From Algoriphagus boseongensis (GTDB lineage: Bacteria; Bacteroidota; Bacteroidia; Cytophagales; Cyclobacteriaceae): a DNA stretch of 64,000 bases. Location: assembly GCF_004362805.1 (NCBI RefSeq), contig NZ_SNYF01000005.1:1016797-1080796 (forward strand), given 5' to 3'. A program made the translations under genes and the position numbers. Of this stretch, positions 27,079 to 36,412 are shown piece by piece. How positions within the stretch are numbered: position 1 is the stretch's first letter; every line of letters starts with the position of its first letter. The notes beneath the pieces were generated by a model. The model made no database searches. It was not told the DNA's origin and saw only the letters and a program-made list of their open reading frames with translations.

Positions 27079-27782
27079 GTCGGGTTATTTTGCTGCCAAT
27101 ACAACTTTTCATGGATATCCGATCTCTTGACAATTTCCCGATACCACTTCATCCTTAACTTATTTTTTTCTTCATCACTTAGGTAAAAATCGGGGTTTTT
27201 GAATTCTTTAGCCTTTTTTATTAAGTCATAAAGGAATATCGAAGCGGAAACCGAAATATTGAAACTTTCGGTAAAACCCAACATAGGTATATGGACCAAG
27301 CCATCAACCTTTTCCTTTACCTCCTCAGAAATCCCTTCGTGCTCATTTCCAAAAACTAAGGCTAATTTTTCATGGGCTTTTAATTCATGAATTGAAATAG
27401 AAGAAGCATCCGGGCTGGTTCCGTAGATCTTGTATCCTTTTTCTCTCAAGGAACTAAAGCAAAGCTCTACTGATGAGGAATCTTTTGAATAATACTTATG
27501 CAAATCCACCCACTGAGAAGCGCCACGTGTGACATAAGGGTTGATCTTATAAGTATTCGTCTTTTCGATCACATGCATGTCTTGGATTCCAAAGCAATCA
27601 CAAGTTCGGATCACGGCACTAGCATTGTGGGGCTTATAGATATCCTCCAAAACCACCGTAAAAAATCGGGTTCTATTTTCCAGCACCTTTTCCATTACCG
27701 ATTTTTTATGCTCGGTTATGTATTGGCCCAAGTAATCTAGGAGCCCTTGGTCAAATTCTATTTCTGGTTCTTTTTTACTCAT
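27075..27782 (-). CDS. trmH: tRNA (guanosine-2'-O-)-methyltransferase, TrmH family
   Basis: SPOUT-fold methyltransferase of 235 residues. The three motifs are visible: NASAVIRTCDCFGI (near 53-66, motif 1 with Asn and Arg), LVFGNEHEGIS (near 138-148, motif 2) and PMLGFTESFNISVSASI (near 161-177, motif 3), which contribute to AdoMet binding in the trefoil knot. TrmH acts on G18 of the D-loop in many tRNAs; the exact target cannot be read from sequence. The gene lies 21 bases behind parC with a terminator in between. Confidence 0.88.
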   Translation of the reverse strand: MSKKEPEIEFDQGLLDYLGQYITEHKKSVMEKVLENRTRFFTVVLEDIYKPHNASAVIRTCDCFGIQDMHVIEKTNTYKINPYVTRGASQWVDLHKYYSKDSSSVELCFSSLREKGYKIYGTSPDASSISIHELKAHEKLALVFGNEHEGISEEVKEKVDGLVHIPMLGFTESFNISVSASIFLYDLIKKAKEFKNPDFYLSDEEKNKLRMKWYREIVKRSDIHEKLYWQQNNPT

Positions 27783-27792
27783 TTTAAAAGAA

Positions 27793-27820
27793 AATTGGGG
27801 CTTTTAGAAAAGCCCCAATT
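27793..27820 (-). terminator. Terminator between parC and trmH
   Basis: AATTGGGGCTTTT pairs with AAAAGCCCCAATT (13 base pairs, two-base loop), followed on the minus strand by TTTTCTTTT just before the trmH ATG. It overlaps the parC stop. Some read-through may feed trmH. Confidence 0.8.
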
Positions 27821-30434
27821 GTTCGTCATCTTCCTTCTTTGGAGTAAGGTCAATAGTGCTGCCAATTTCCAATTCATCTTCAGTTTCCTCCTCAGAATCG
27901 TCGACAGTATCTTCTTCTTCATTTTTAGATGAAATTGAAGACTTCTCCGATTCTATAAGTTGAATTTCTTTGACAGGATTTGAACTTAGCTTATTCCCAA
28001 TTGCCTTCCAGCCTTTCACATCGATCAGCATTTCCAAATCATACTCCATCACCTCTTCTTCTTTACCTTTAAGCAAAGTGATGACGACTTGAGCAGCAGG
28101 ATCCGTGGTAGCAACCTTGAGGTAAGATTGCTTATGATCGGTTATGAAATTAAAGCGCTTATTAAGCGTGGTGGTCTCGATTAAGAATCTTTTGACAAAA
28201 TAGGATTTACTTCCACCGTCAAAATATATGGCTGAGATTACTTTTTGAGCATCAAACTTCTCAATGAGCAAAACATCCGATGGTTCGTATCGATTGGTCA
28301 ACTCAAAGCCTGTCAATTCGTAATCCCCATTTTTATAGCAAATCAGGATTTTATCATCACCGAGGAAATTACCAATTAACTTACCTCTTTGATCGGTATT
28401 CAATCTGCCCACAGAAGGATCATAATAAACATTCAATCCTCCCAGAGTAGATACCCCTTCCATCTTGAATTGAATTTTTCGAACAGGATATTTGGTCAAA
28501 ATATTTCCTCCTGCATTCCTTCCCTTGATTTCAATTTCACTGAAGTCAAAGTCAAAAACCTTGATTCTGGCTTTTGCTCCTTGGGTAAGGTAAACAGTAA
28601 CAGTTTCGGCTTCTCCGTTTGGATTTGCAGTTAGGTAAAGAACTTTTGATCCTTTGGTTCCTTTAGTCAAGTCGTATTCTTTGTCCCTGGTAATCCCTCC
28701 TACCTGGAAACGCTTGACCATGGTTCTACCCGAAGTGCCATCCAGATAAATCAGGTTATAAGTCATCCTTTCGTCGTTCTTTCTGAAGACCCCTACAAAG
28801 AGAATATCCTTACCCATAAAGAGTTTTTCCTGAATTTTGGAGACTACCATTTTTCCGTCTTTGCGGATGGCAATGATATCATCCAAATCAGAGCAATCGC
28901 AGATGAATTCGTCCTTCTTCAAACCAAAACCCACAAAACCATCTGCTCTATTCACATAAAGCTTGGCATTGTTGGCTGCAACAACTGCAGCCTGTATCGT
29001 ATCAAATGCACGGATTTCGGTCTTTCTTTCTCTTCCCTTTCCGTATTTATCCAAAAGGTTTTGATAATACTTGATGGCATATTCGGTCAGGTGCTTGAGG
29101 TTGTAATTGACTTCCTTGAGTTCTTCCTGAAGTCTTTTCATCAACTCATCCGCCTTGAATGTATCGTATTTAGAAATCCTCTTGATCTTGATTTCAGTAA
29201 GTCGAATCAAATCTTCCTGAGTGATTTCCCGATAAAAATCAGGTTTGTAAGGATCCAAACCACGATCAATAGCTTCTAAAACCGCTTCCCAAGTGGTACA
29301 TTCTTCAATGTCCCGGTAGATCCGGTTTTCTATGAAGATTTTTTCCAAGGAAGAGAAAAGAAGCTTTTCCATCAATTCCCCTTTTCTAATCTCTAATTCC
29401 CGCTTTAGAAGGGCCTTGGTTTGCTTGGTGTTGTATTCTAGAATTTGGTTGACCGTCAAGAAGACAGGCTTTTCTTCAATGATCACACAGGCATTGGGAG
29501 ATATGGAAACCTCGCAATCTGTAAATGCATAAAGCGCATCTATGGTGACATCCGGCGAAACCCCAGGAGCCAATTGAATCTGAATTTCAACATCCTTGGC
29601 GGTATTATCTACCACCTTCTTGATTTTGATTTTTCCTTTGTCGTTGGCTTTAAGAATAGAATCAATCAAGGAATCAGTGGTTGTCCCGTAAGGGATTTCC
29701 TTGATCAGCAAGGTTTTGCTATCCTCTTCTTCTATTCTTGCGCGAACTTTGATTTTTCCGCCTCTGTGTCCTTCCTGATAGTCAGAAAAATCAGCCAATC
29801 CACCAGTAAGGAAGTCCGGTAAAACATTCGTTTTGTTTCCTTTTAGGATTTCAATTGACCCTTCGATCAATTCAATGAAGTTGTGGGGAAGGATTTTGGT
29901 AGAAAGTCCAACTGCGATCCCTTCTACCCCTTGAGCGAGAAGAAGTGGAAATTTAACCGGCAAGGTGATGGGTTCTCTTTTTCTCCCATCATAGGAAAGT
30001 TGCCATTCAGTAGTCTGCGCGTTGAAAACTACCTCAAGGGCAAACTTGGAAAGTCTTGCTTCAATGTATCTAGCGGCGGCTGCACCATCACCGGTTCGGA
30101 CATCTCCCCAGTTCCCTTGAGTCTCAATTAATAAGTCTTTTTGACCCAGATTCACGATTGCGTCTCCAATCGAAGCATCCCCGTGTGGGTGGTACTGCAT
30201 GGACTGGCCGATGATGTTGGCAACCTTGTTAAATCTACCGTCATCCATTTCCTTCATCGCATGAAGGATTCGGCGCTGTACAGGTTTCAAACCATCTTCT
30301 ATGGCAGGCACAGCCCGCTCCAAAATCACATAGGAAGCATAGTCCAAGAACCAATCTTTGTACATCCCGGTGACAGGGACGGAATCATGCAAACTTTCGT
30401 CTGCACCATCGACTAGGTTATTTTCGTCACTCAT
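27804..30434 (-). CDS. parC: DNA topoisomerase IV subunit A
   Basis: Breakage-rejoining subunit that unlinks daughter chromosomes. 876 residues: winged-helix and tower domain with the catalytic Tyr123 in AAARYIEARLS, then coiled-coil and a C-terminal region of beta-pinwheel type. ParC rather than GyrA: its gene sits behind parE and there is no GyrA box (QRRGGKG) in the C-terminus. In the quinolone region HPHGDASIGD the place of E. coli GyrA Ser83 is Ala87. The last 60 residues are highly acidic (EEDTVDDSEEETEDELE). Operon with parE, 78 bases upstream. Confidence 0.92.
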   Translation of the reverse strand: MSDENNLVDGADESLHDSVPVTGMYKDWFLDYASYVILERAVPAIEDGLKPVQRRILHAMKEMDDGRFNKVANIIGQSMQYHPHGDASIGDAIVNLGQKDLLIETQGNWGDVRTGDGAAAARYIEARLSKFALEVVFNAQTTEWQLSYDGRKREPITLPVKFPLLLAQGVEGIAVGLSTKILPHNFIELIEGSIEILKGNKTNVLPDFLTGGLADFSDYQEGHRGGKIKVRARIEEEDSKTLLIKEIPYGTTTDSLIDSILKANDKGKIKIKKVVDNTAKDVEIQIQLAPGVSPDVTIDALYAFTDCEVSISPNACVIIEEKPVFLTVNQILEYNTKQTKALLKRELEIRKGELMEKLLFSSLEKIFIENRIYRDIEECTTWEAVLEAIDRGLDPYKPDFYREITQEDLIRLTEIKIKRISKYDTFKADELMKRLQEELKEVNYNLKHLTEYAIKYYQNLLDKYGKGRERKTEIRAFDTIQAAVVAANNAKLYVNRADGFVGFGLKKDEFICDCSDLDDIIAIRKDGKMVVSKIQEKLFMGKDILFVGVFRKNDERMTYNLIYLDGTSGRTMVKRFQVGGITRDKEYDLTKGTKGSKVLYLTANPNGEAETVTVYLTQGAKARIKVFDFDFSEIEIKGRNAGGNILTKYPVRKIQFKMEGVSTLGGLNVYYDPSVGRLNTDQRGKLIGNFLGDDKILICYKNGDYELTGFELTNRYEPSDVLLIEKFDAQKVISAIYFDGGSKSYFVKRFLIETTTLNKRFNFITDHKQSYLKVATTDPAAQVVITLLKGKEEEVMEYDLEMLIDVKGWKAIGNKLSSNPVKEIQLIESEKSSISSKNEEEDTVDDSEEETEDELEIGSTIDLTPKKEDDEQLGLF

Positions 30435-30512
30435 TTAGAATTCATTTTTGATGTGGGAATAAGGAAATCCTTCCTCCATGATCAAGAATTGATAAGAAAA
30501 TATTTAGTGTAA

Positions 30513-32411
30513 TCAGGCTGCTTCACTTTCCTCTTCCTCTTCAGCCTTTTTAGGGTCATCCAATGCCAAATCTTTCTCAATTCGAAGATTATCGATGATA
30601 AAATTCTGGCGATCTGGAGTATTTTTCCCCATGTAAAACCCAAGTAAATCCGAAATTTTGGTCTCCTTGTTGAGGATAATTGGATCTAATCGGATTTCCT
30701 CACCGATAAAGGTTCCAAACTCTTCCGGAGAAATTTCTCCCAATCCTTTGAATCGGGTAATCTCAGGCTTCCCGCCCAGTTTATGAATGGCTCGCTGTCT
30801 CTCTTCGTCTGAATAGCAATAAATCGTTTCCTTTTTATTCCTTACTCGGAAAAGAGGTGTATCCAGAATGAATAAATGGCCATTCTTTACCAGATCAGGG
30901 AAAAACTGTAGGAAATACGTCATGATTAACAGACGGATATGCATTCCGTCTACGTCAGCATCCGTAGCGATTACGATTTTTCTATAGCGAAGATTTTCTA
31001 TTCCATCTTCGATATTCAAAGCATGCTGAAGCAGATTAAACTCCTCATTTTCATACACAACCTTTTTGGTCATGCCGTAGCAGTTCAAAGGTTTTCCCCG
31101 AAGAGAAAAAACTGCTTGAGTTTGAACATCCCTTGATTTTGTGATTGATCCAGAGGCAGAATCTCCCTCGGTGATGAAGAGCATGGTATTGTTTTTCACA
31201 TCCTCATCCCCTTTCGAATCATCATAATGTACCCGACAATCTCTTAGCTTTTTATTATGAAGATTCGCCTTTTTAGCCCGCTCATTGGCGAGCTTTTTAA
31301 TGCCTGAGATTTCCTTCCGCTCCCGCTCAGATTGAAGAATTCGCTTGAGCAATGCATCAGCTGTAGCTGGATTTTTATGGAGATAATTATCCAACTCCGT
31401 TTTGATGAAGTCGTTGACAAAAGTCCTTAAGGTCGGGCCATCTGGGCCAACACTCTGGGAACCTAGTTTGGTTTTGGTTTGAGATTCAAAAACTGGTTCC
31501 TGAACCCGAACTGCAATCGCAGCTACCACAGATTGTCGGATATCTGAGGAATCGTAATCTTTCTTATAAAACTCCCTTACCGTCTTGACAATCGCCTCTC
31601 GGAAGGCTGCCAAGTGGGTACCGCCTTGGGTGGTATATTGACCATTGACAAAGGAATAATACTCTTCACCATAACTTCCTGAGTGGGTTATGGCCACTTC
31701 GATATCATTTCCTTTGAGATGAATGATCGGGTAGCGGATACTTTCTTCATCAATTTTATTGGAAAGCAAGTCATAAAGACCTTTATCAGAGAAAAACTTC
31801 TTCCCATTAAAATTGATAGTAAGCCCAGCATTTAGATAGGCATAGTTCCAAATCTGATTTTCTAGATACTCAGGAATGAAATGGTAATTCTTAAAAATAC
31901 CGGAATCCGGAGTGAAAATGACTTTGGTTCCATTTCGTTCAGAGGTCTTTTCAATCGCAGATTCTGAGATCAAAACCCCTTTTTCAAATTCGGCAACTTT
32001 GGTTTCTCCATCCCTAAAAGCCTGAACTTTGAAGTAATCAGAAAGCGCGTTTACAGCCTTGGTACCTACACCATTTAATCCAACTGATTTCTGAAATGCT
32101 CCTGAGTCATATTTACCTCCAGTATTGATTTTAGACACGCAGTCAATCACCTTTCCGAGTGGAATACCACGACCATAATCACGAACTTCTACTTTGTGCT
32201 CAGATATTTTGACTTCTATGGTCCTTCCAAACCCCATCATGTGTTCATCGATGGAATTATCCAAAATCTCCTTTACCAAAACATAGATCCCATCATCTTG
32301 GGCACTTCCATCTCCCAATTTTCCGATATACATCCCAGGACGGAGCCTGATATGCTCTCTCCAATCCAGAGATTTGATACTATCTTCTGTATACTTAACT
32401 GGTTCTGCCAT
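30513..32411 (-). CDS. parE: DNA topoisomerase IV subunit B
   Basis: ATPase subunit, 632 residues. The GHKL ATPase starts at [12 protein letters not shown], has EILDNSIDE (near 47-55, Mg and catalytic Glu), DYGRGIPLG and [14 protein letters not shown] (ATP lid). The TOPRIM part has [10 protein letters not shown] (near 404-413) with the acidic metal residues and later DADVDGMHI. The C-terminal FKGLGEI segment is typical. It starts six bases after a small membrane protein gene on the same strand, so all three may share a promoter. Confidence 0.93.
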   Translation of the reverse strand: MAEPVKYTEDSIKSLDWREHIRLRPGMYIGKLGDGSAQDDGIYVLVKEILDNSIDEHMMGFGRTIEVKISEHKVEVRDYGRGIPLGKVIDCVSKINTGGKYDSGAFQKSVGLNGVGTKAVNALSDYFKVQAFRDGETKVAEFEKGVLISESAIEKTSERNGTKVIFTPDSGIFKNYHFIPEYLENQIWNYAYLNAGLTINFNGKKFFSDKGLYDLLSNKIDEESIRYPIIHLKGNDIEVAITHSGSYGEEYYSFVNGQYTTQGGTHLAAFREAIVKTVREFYKKDYDSSDIRQSVVAAIAVRVQEPVFESQTKTKLGSQSVGPDGPTLRTFVNDFIKTELDNYLHKNPATADALLKRILQSERERKEISGIKKLANERAKKANLHNKKLRDCRVHYDDSKGDEDVKNNTMLFITEGDSASGSITKSRDVQTQAVFSLRGKPLNCYGMTKKVVYENEEFNLLQHALNIEDGIENLRYRKIVIATDADVDGMHIRLLIMTYFLQFFPDLVKNGHLFILDTPLFRVRNKKETIYCYSDEERQRAIHKLGGKPEITRFKGLGEISPEEFGTFIGEEIRLDPIILNKETKISDLLGFYMGKNTPDRQNFIIDNLRIEKDLALDDPKKAEEEEESEAA

Positions 32412-32417
32412 AGTTTT

Positions 32418-32909
32418 TTAACTGCGCTGTACCGATTTGAATTTTCCAATAAACAAAAGAAACAAGCCAACAACCCATACCAGCAAAAGCACTGGCATCA
32501 GGTAAAACCAAAAGTTAAATTCACTTGCTGCAATTACCTCTTGGTTATTGATTGAGTGTATGTAAAAGACCAAAAGGCCAAGGCTTAAATTTAAAATTCC
32601 TCCGAAAGAATAAAACCAGGTAAGAAAATAATCCCGATAACTATCTCCTACCGGAAAAATCCTGTGAAGCTTTTTATTGGATTTAGTTTCAAGGGATTTT
32701 GGAGGAAAAAGAACCACAAAGTTCAGAATAATAAATCCTCCTATCATGCCATAAAAAAAGGCATCTCGACTCCATGTCCTTGCTAAATCCCCATTTGAAT
32801 CGAATCCGACTCCTACTTGATCAGGGAGTGCTGAATAGAAATAAAGTAGGAAGAAGATAAATGCCAGAATACTCAAATAGTAGAAGGCCTTGCCAAATCT
32901 GTAGTACAT
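32418..32909 (-). CDS. Four-helix membrane protein, DUF1648-like
   Basis: 163 residues with four membrane segments (near 9-27, 52-66, 96-112 and 132-154). Between the first two lies LPDQVGVGFDSNGDLARTWSRDAFFY, which resembles the DUF1648 pattern of LP followed by a G-rich turn and W. Function not known. It is the first gene of the minus-strand run membrane protein - parE - parC, with six bases to parE, so parE expression may depend on its promoter. A weak promoter-like TATATTAG lies upstream. Confidence 0.6.
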   Translation of the reverse strand: MYYRFGKAFYYLSILAFIFFLLYFYSALPDQVGVGFDSNGDLARTWSRDAFFYGMIGGFIILNFVVLFPPKSLETKSNKKLHRIFPVGDSYRDYFLTWFYSFGGILNLSLGLLVFYIHSINNQEVIAASEFNFWFYLMPVLLLVWVVGLFLLFIGKFKSVQRS

Positions 32910-33135
32910 GAATTAATTGGATTGAACGTGCTAATATAACCTATTTGAGCAAACCAAAAGGGTAAATCCCGAGTTCTAAATGCGGCAATTTCTGACAATT
33001 CGGAGGTTTTTTTTCACAAAGCTGTGAGTCTCAACAACCTTTCTTTGAACAAAAGGAATCGAAAAGAATTCCTCGACTTAAGTTTAGAATGCCAAGTAAT
33101 TTCAGCCGATCTTTGGCCTTTCAAAAAAGTAATTC

Positions 33136-33522
33136 ATGAAGCGATCAATATTCTATTTAAGTATCCTTTTCAGTTTGATTTTGAGTTCTTGCAGTGCCCC
33201 GTTGGATGCAGGCAAAATAAACCTTGAAAATTGGAAGGCAGACCGTTACGGGTGCAAGGGACTTAGAATACAGGATTTGGAAGAATTGGAAGCCATAAAA
33301 AACACATTTTTAGGAGCTGATAACCAAGCGATAATCAAGACTTTTGGAAGGCCAGATCGTGTGGATTTGATGGACAAAAGCCAAAGTTTTTTCTTTTACT
33401 TTCTTGAGCCTAGCAAGGAATGTGAAGGGGTAGAAATAGAAAAAGAACCCTTACGAGTTCTTTTTCGGCTAAATGCTATCAGTAAAGTTTCTGAGGTAAC
33501 AATTACAAACCTGAACCCATAA
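33136..33522 (+). CDS. Small lipoprotein of unknown function
   Basis: 128 residues with a lipoprotein signal: ILFSLILSSC, lipid anchor at Cys19. The mature part has a short segment TFGRPDRVDLMDKSQSFFFYF followed by a strand LRVLFRLNAISKVSEVTI, like the SmpA/OmlA (BamE-type) fold of small envelope lipoproteins, but without firm family match. Its last 20 bases overlap the 3' end of the ROK kinase gene on the opposite strand. A possible promoter is TTTAG at 33083-33087, 20 bases, GATCTTTG. Confidence 0.65.
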   Translation: MKRSIFYLSILFSLILSSCSAPLDAGKINLENWKADRYGCKGLRIQDLEELEAIKNTFLGADNQAIIKTFGRPDRVDLMDKSQSFFFYFLEPSKECEGVEIEKEPLRVLFRLNAISKVSEVTITNLNP

Positions 33523-34435
33523 AGCAAAGCGCAGCTGCACCAAGAGTTCCGGCATTATTTTCAAGTGTCGCTTTCCTCAATTTAAGATCCTTCACGTAGT
33601 AAGGAGTCAAATATTTTCTGGTGTTGTATTCAATGGTCGGCATCATAAATTCCAATCCTGCTGAAATTCCTCCTCCAAAGTAGACATCCGTCACGTCCAA
33701 AATTCTTATGGATGAAACAATCGCTTCACTTAGGATCTCTGCTACTTCTTTGAAAACCATCAAAGAAACCTCATTACCTGCTTTTGCAGTATCTACAAGC
33801 AAGTGAGTTCCCAATTCTTTTCCTACAAGTACTCCGGCTTTTTCAGGATAAGCTGTGACTAGATTATCCATGATTTTTAGGATTCCATTTCTACCTACCA
33901 AGGTTTCTAGACCTGCATTTCCTCTGGAAAGCATATGTCCCATCTCCAGCGCATTACCTCTAGATCCTTTGAACACTTGTCCATCTAGAACCAAAGCGCT
34001 TCCGATTCCGGTACCCATGGTGATGAAAAGGAAGTTTTCAGCTACTTCTCCCTGACCAAAATAGAATTCTCCAATGGCCGCCGCCGCTGCATCGTTTTCA
34101 AGGAAAAACTCGTGGTTGGGGTACTTTTCCAGCAAACTGGACTTGAGTGGGAAATTATTTAAATCCTGAATGGCTGGAATCTCCAAAGGTGTCATTCTGT
34201 CCTTGGTAATCATCCCGGGAAGTCCAATTCCGACTTTTTCCACATTGGGATATTTTGCCAGGTATTTTCCGATGATATCTACGAAACAGGGTCCAAAACC
34301 AGCAGGATTTTCTCTATGGGTGGTGGTATCTTCTTTTTGGAAGTCAAGCATATTGCCTTCCTTATCCACTAAGCCGATCTTAAGATGAGTTCCCCCCACA
34401 TCCACTCCCAAAAACTGAGTATCCGTTGACTTCAT
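33503..34435 (-). CDS. ROK-family sugar kinase, probable glucokinase
   Basis: 310 residues. The N-terminal phosphate loop is LGVDVGGTHLKIGLVD (near 9-24). ENDAAAAAIGEFYFG (near 113-127) has the catalytic Asp, and FITMGTGIGSALVLDG (near 136-151) is the next nucleotide segment. Later, DVYFGGGISAG is the adenosine contact. The zinc motif CxCGxxGCxE usual in many ROK proteins is replaced by MGHMLSRGNAGLE, so it may not need zinc. Glucose is the likely substrate, but N-acetylglucosamine or mannose are possible. It converges with a lipoprotein gene, overlapping by 20 bases. Confidence 0.85.
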   Translation of the reverse strand: MKSTDTQFLGVDVGGTHLKIGLVDKEGNMLDFQKEDTTTHRENPAGFGPCFVDIIGKYLAKYPNVEKVGIGLPGMITKDRMTPLEIPAIQDLNNFPLKSSLLEKYPNHEFFLENDAAAAAIGEFYFGQGEVAENFLFITMGTGIGSALVLDGQVFKGSRGNALEMGHMLSRGNAGLETLVGRNGILKIMDNLVTAYPEKAGVLVGKELGTHLLVDTAKAGNEVSLMVFKEVAEILSEAIVSSIRILDVTDVYFGGGISAGLEFMMPTIEYNTRKYLTPYYVKDLKLRKATLENNAGTLGAAALCFMGSGL

Positions 34436-34478
34436 TGTTATTTATAGGTTTGATTGTCAAAAAAGCAAAACTATTGGT

Positions 34479-34979
34479 TCACTTCCTATATTCTTTGCCG
34501 ATCTCGTAAAAAATTTTGTGAACAGCAGGACAGACCAGGGTATTTTTTAGAGATAATTCCAAAATACCCAGCATATTCTTTCGATCGGTATGGGGATATT
34601 CCCTGCAAGCTTTCGGTCGGTCTTCGTATACCAAGCACTTATTATCCGCTCCAAGAAAAGGGCAAGGGGCAGTTTTCAACACATAATCCCCGTCTTCATC
34701 CCGATATAAATATTCCTCCATGAATTGGCTGCTTTTCATTCGAAAAACCTTCGCCAATCGATCAATATCAGTCTGTATAAAAATCGGGCTGGTGGTTTTA
34801 CAGCAATTTGCACAATCCAAACAGTCAATCTGCTGAAAAGCTTCTTCATGAAGCTGATGAAAAGTAGCGTCCAGATTCTTAGGCTTACTTTTTTTCAGCC
34901 TTTCCTTAAGCTTTTTATGGGCAGGAAATTCAGACTTGCTTTCCTTTCCAAATTTCTCCAAATCTACCGTTGAATTCAC
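34479..34979 (-). CDS. YkgJ-family cysteine-cluster protein
   Basis: 166 residues. CLDCANCCKTTSPIF (near 54-68) and CPFLGADNKCLVYEDRP...CREYP (near 101-127) give six to seven cysteines, the pattern of the YkgJ/UPF0153 family, which probably binds an iron-sulfur cluster or zinc and is sometimes tied to protein or lipid modification. No signal peptide. It is 43 bases behind the ROK gene start on the same strand and diverges from the ArsC-like gene. Confidence 0.82.
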   Translation of the reverse strand: MNSTVDLEKFGKESKSEFPAHKKLKERLKKSKPKNLDATFHQLHEEAFQQIDCLDCANCCKTTSPIFIQTDIDRLAKVFRMKSSQFMEEYLYRDEDGDYVLKTAPCPFLGADNKCLVYEDRPKACREYPHTDRKNMLGILELSLKNTLVCPAVHKIFYEIGKEYRK

Positions 34980-35042
34980 AAGCTATTGAATTTCAAATTA
35001 TTAGAATTATAAGTATCTTAAAGGGAGATAAACCCAGTTGTT

Positions 35043-35402
35043 ATGAAAATTCACCCCTCAGAGCTTTATTTCTATCACAGCTCGCTTCAGCCCATCGATA
35101 AGCAAACCAAGGCTTATGCGAAATCCATCACTCAATTTGTCAATGAAATTGATTTGATGAAAGAAAATATTACTGCCACGCAATGGGATCAAATTCTCAT
35201 AATGCTAAATCTCAGGCCAAAAGATCTCTTAAATAGAGCTCATCCTGACTATCAAAACCTGATCGCAGGAAAAGAATGGGATGAAGAAAGCTGGCTCAAT
35301 ATTCTAGTTCGATATCCTCACCTGATTAAATCACCAATTGCGATTTTCAAAAACAAAGCTATCCTCTGCAAAACTCCGACGGATATTTTGAAGCTTGATT
35401 AA
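35043..35402 (+). CDS. ArsC/Spx-like thioredoxin-fold protein lacking the active-site cysteine
   Basis: 119 residues with the shape of ArsC-family proteins: first strand ELYFYHSSLQPIDKQTKAYAKSI, the ITATQWDQILIMLNLRPKDLLNRAHPDY helix region, then SWLNILVRYPHLIKSPIAI ending with a final short strand. The active-site Cys, which follows the first strand in arsenate reductases and Spx, is absent: the place is taken by SSLQP. So it is not an arsenate reductase; a regulatory or binding role is likely. The stop overlaps the cvfB-like stop by four bases on the other strand. Confidence 0.72.
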   Translation: MKIHPSELYFYHSSLQPIDKQTKAYAKSITQFVNEIDLMKENITATQWDQILIMLNLRPKDLLNRAHPDYQNLIAGKEWDEESWLNILVRYPHLIKSPIAIFKNKAILCKTPTDILKLD

Positions 35403-36232
35403 TCCCGATTTAAGGAGATTCCGTTTTCCTGTATCAAGATTTCCCTTGCTTTGTACAATTGTCCAATGCACTGTTTAAAGTGCTTTTTGCTCATGCCAAG
35501 AATAGCCTTGATTTCTTCAGGGTCAGATTTATCATGAAGGGGTAAAAACCCTTTTTCATCCAAAATTTGAAGGATTTTTTCTGCGCCTTCTTCGTATTTG
35601 ACTCGTCCAGTGGGAAGCAATTGCAAATCTAACTTACCGTCATCCCTTCTTTTTTTGACGAATAGTTTTTTCCTTTCTCCTATCTCCAGAGGCTGGAAAA
35701 CTTCATTGGCGTACAATAAACCCTCATAACGATCTTCCAAAAGCACTTTATACCCCAGGTCAGTTTTGTCAAAGATCAATCCTTCACATTCATTTCCCGA
35801 TTCATAATCTTTAGGCGCCGGGTAGATAAATTCTCTATACTTACTTACTCCGATAAGCCGATTAGAACGGTAATCCACGCAGACACGAATCAGATATTTT
35901 TGCCCCGCAATCATGGGTTTTCCCATTTCTGCATTGGGAACAAAAAGGTCTTTGGGAAGTCCCCAGTCCATAAAAGCCCCGAATTTGGTAACCTCTTTAG
36001 CTTCCAAAACCGCAAATTCATCTAAGATTGCCAGAGGTTTTTGGGTAACAGCAACAGGTCTATCCTCGCTGTCTGTATAGATAAATACTTCTATTTCATC
36101 CCCCTCTTTCTCTTCACCGAGAAGATAACCTTTGGGTAAAAGCACTTCTCCCCCATCCGATAATGCCAAGTAGGCACCAAAATCTGTAAATCGATTGATC
36201 GGGAGTTTGCTGATTAGGCCGAGTTCTTTCAT
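35399..36232 (-). CDS. CvfB-family S1-domain RNA-binding protein
   Basis: 277 residues. Three S1-like units in series: FGAYLALSDGGEVLLPKGY (near 18-36), KFGAFMDWGLPKDLFVP (near 82-98) and YKVLLEDRYEGLLYANEVF (near 157-175), followed by a winged-helix end with SDPEEIKAILGMSKKHFKQCIGQLYK. This is the layout of CvfB (YitL) of Gram-positive bacteria, where it is an RNA-binding virulence regulator. The ATG lies only four bases after a perfect TACCTTTG box, so the mRNA may be leaderless. Confidence 0.85.
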   Translation of the reverse strand: MKELGLISKLPINRFTDFGAYLALSDGGEVLLPKGYLLGEEKEGDEIEVFIYTDSEDRPVAVTQKPLAILDEFAVLEAKEVTKFGAFMDWGLPKDLFVPNAEMGKPMIAGQKYLIRVCVDYRSNRLIGVSKYREFIYPAPKDYESGNECEGLIFDKTDLGYKVLLEDRYEGLLYANEVFQPLEIGERKKLFVKKRRDDGKLDLQLLPTGRVKYEEGAEKILQILDEKGFLPLHDKSDPEEIKAILGMSKKHFKQCIGQLYKAREILIQENGISLNRD

Positions 36233-36236
36233 AGTC

Positions 36237-36244
36237 CAAAGGTA
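36237..36244 (-). promoter_or_regulatory. -7 box abutting the CvfB-like start
   Basis: On the minus strand a perfect TACCTTTG ends four bases before the ATG at 36232, which would place the transcript start at or near the A of the start codon. No well-spaced -33 element was found. Confidence 0.35.
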
Positions 36245-36310
36245 TAAAGATTAATCCGATCGGAAGTTTCAAAATAACGACAAACAAAGTCAGGAAAGCT
36301 GAAGTTGAAA

Positions 36311-36341
36311 TTGGAATTAGAAAGGCTTAGACTTAGTTTTG
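36311..36341 (+). promoter_or_regulatory. Promoter of the hydroxyacyl-CoA dehydrogenase gene
   Basis: TTG at 36311-36313, 20 bases, and a perfect TAGTTTTG box at 36334-36341. Start near 36347, 66 bases before the gene. Confidence 0.5.
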
Positions 36342-36412
36342 GCCTATACAAATGGCAGTTTAAGCCAAATTAAACCCAAATAGTAACGTTTTTAACTCGT
36401 AATCATTCACTT

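Noticed and set aside
33024-33227. A 67-codon open frame overlapping the lipoprotein start
   Set aside because: It is in another frame from the lipobox gene and has no motif, so it is a shadow.
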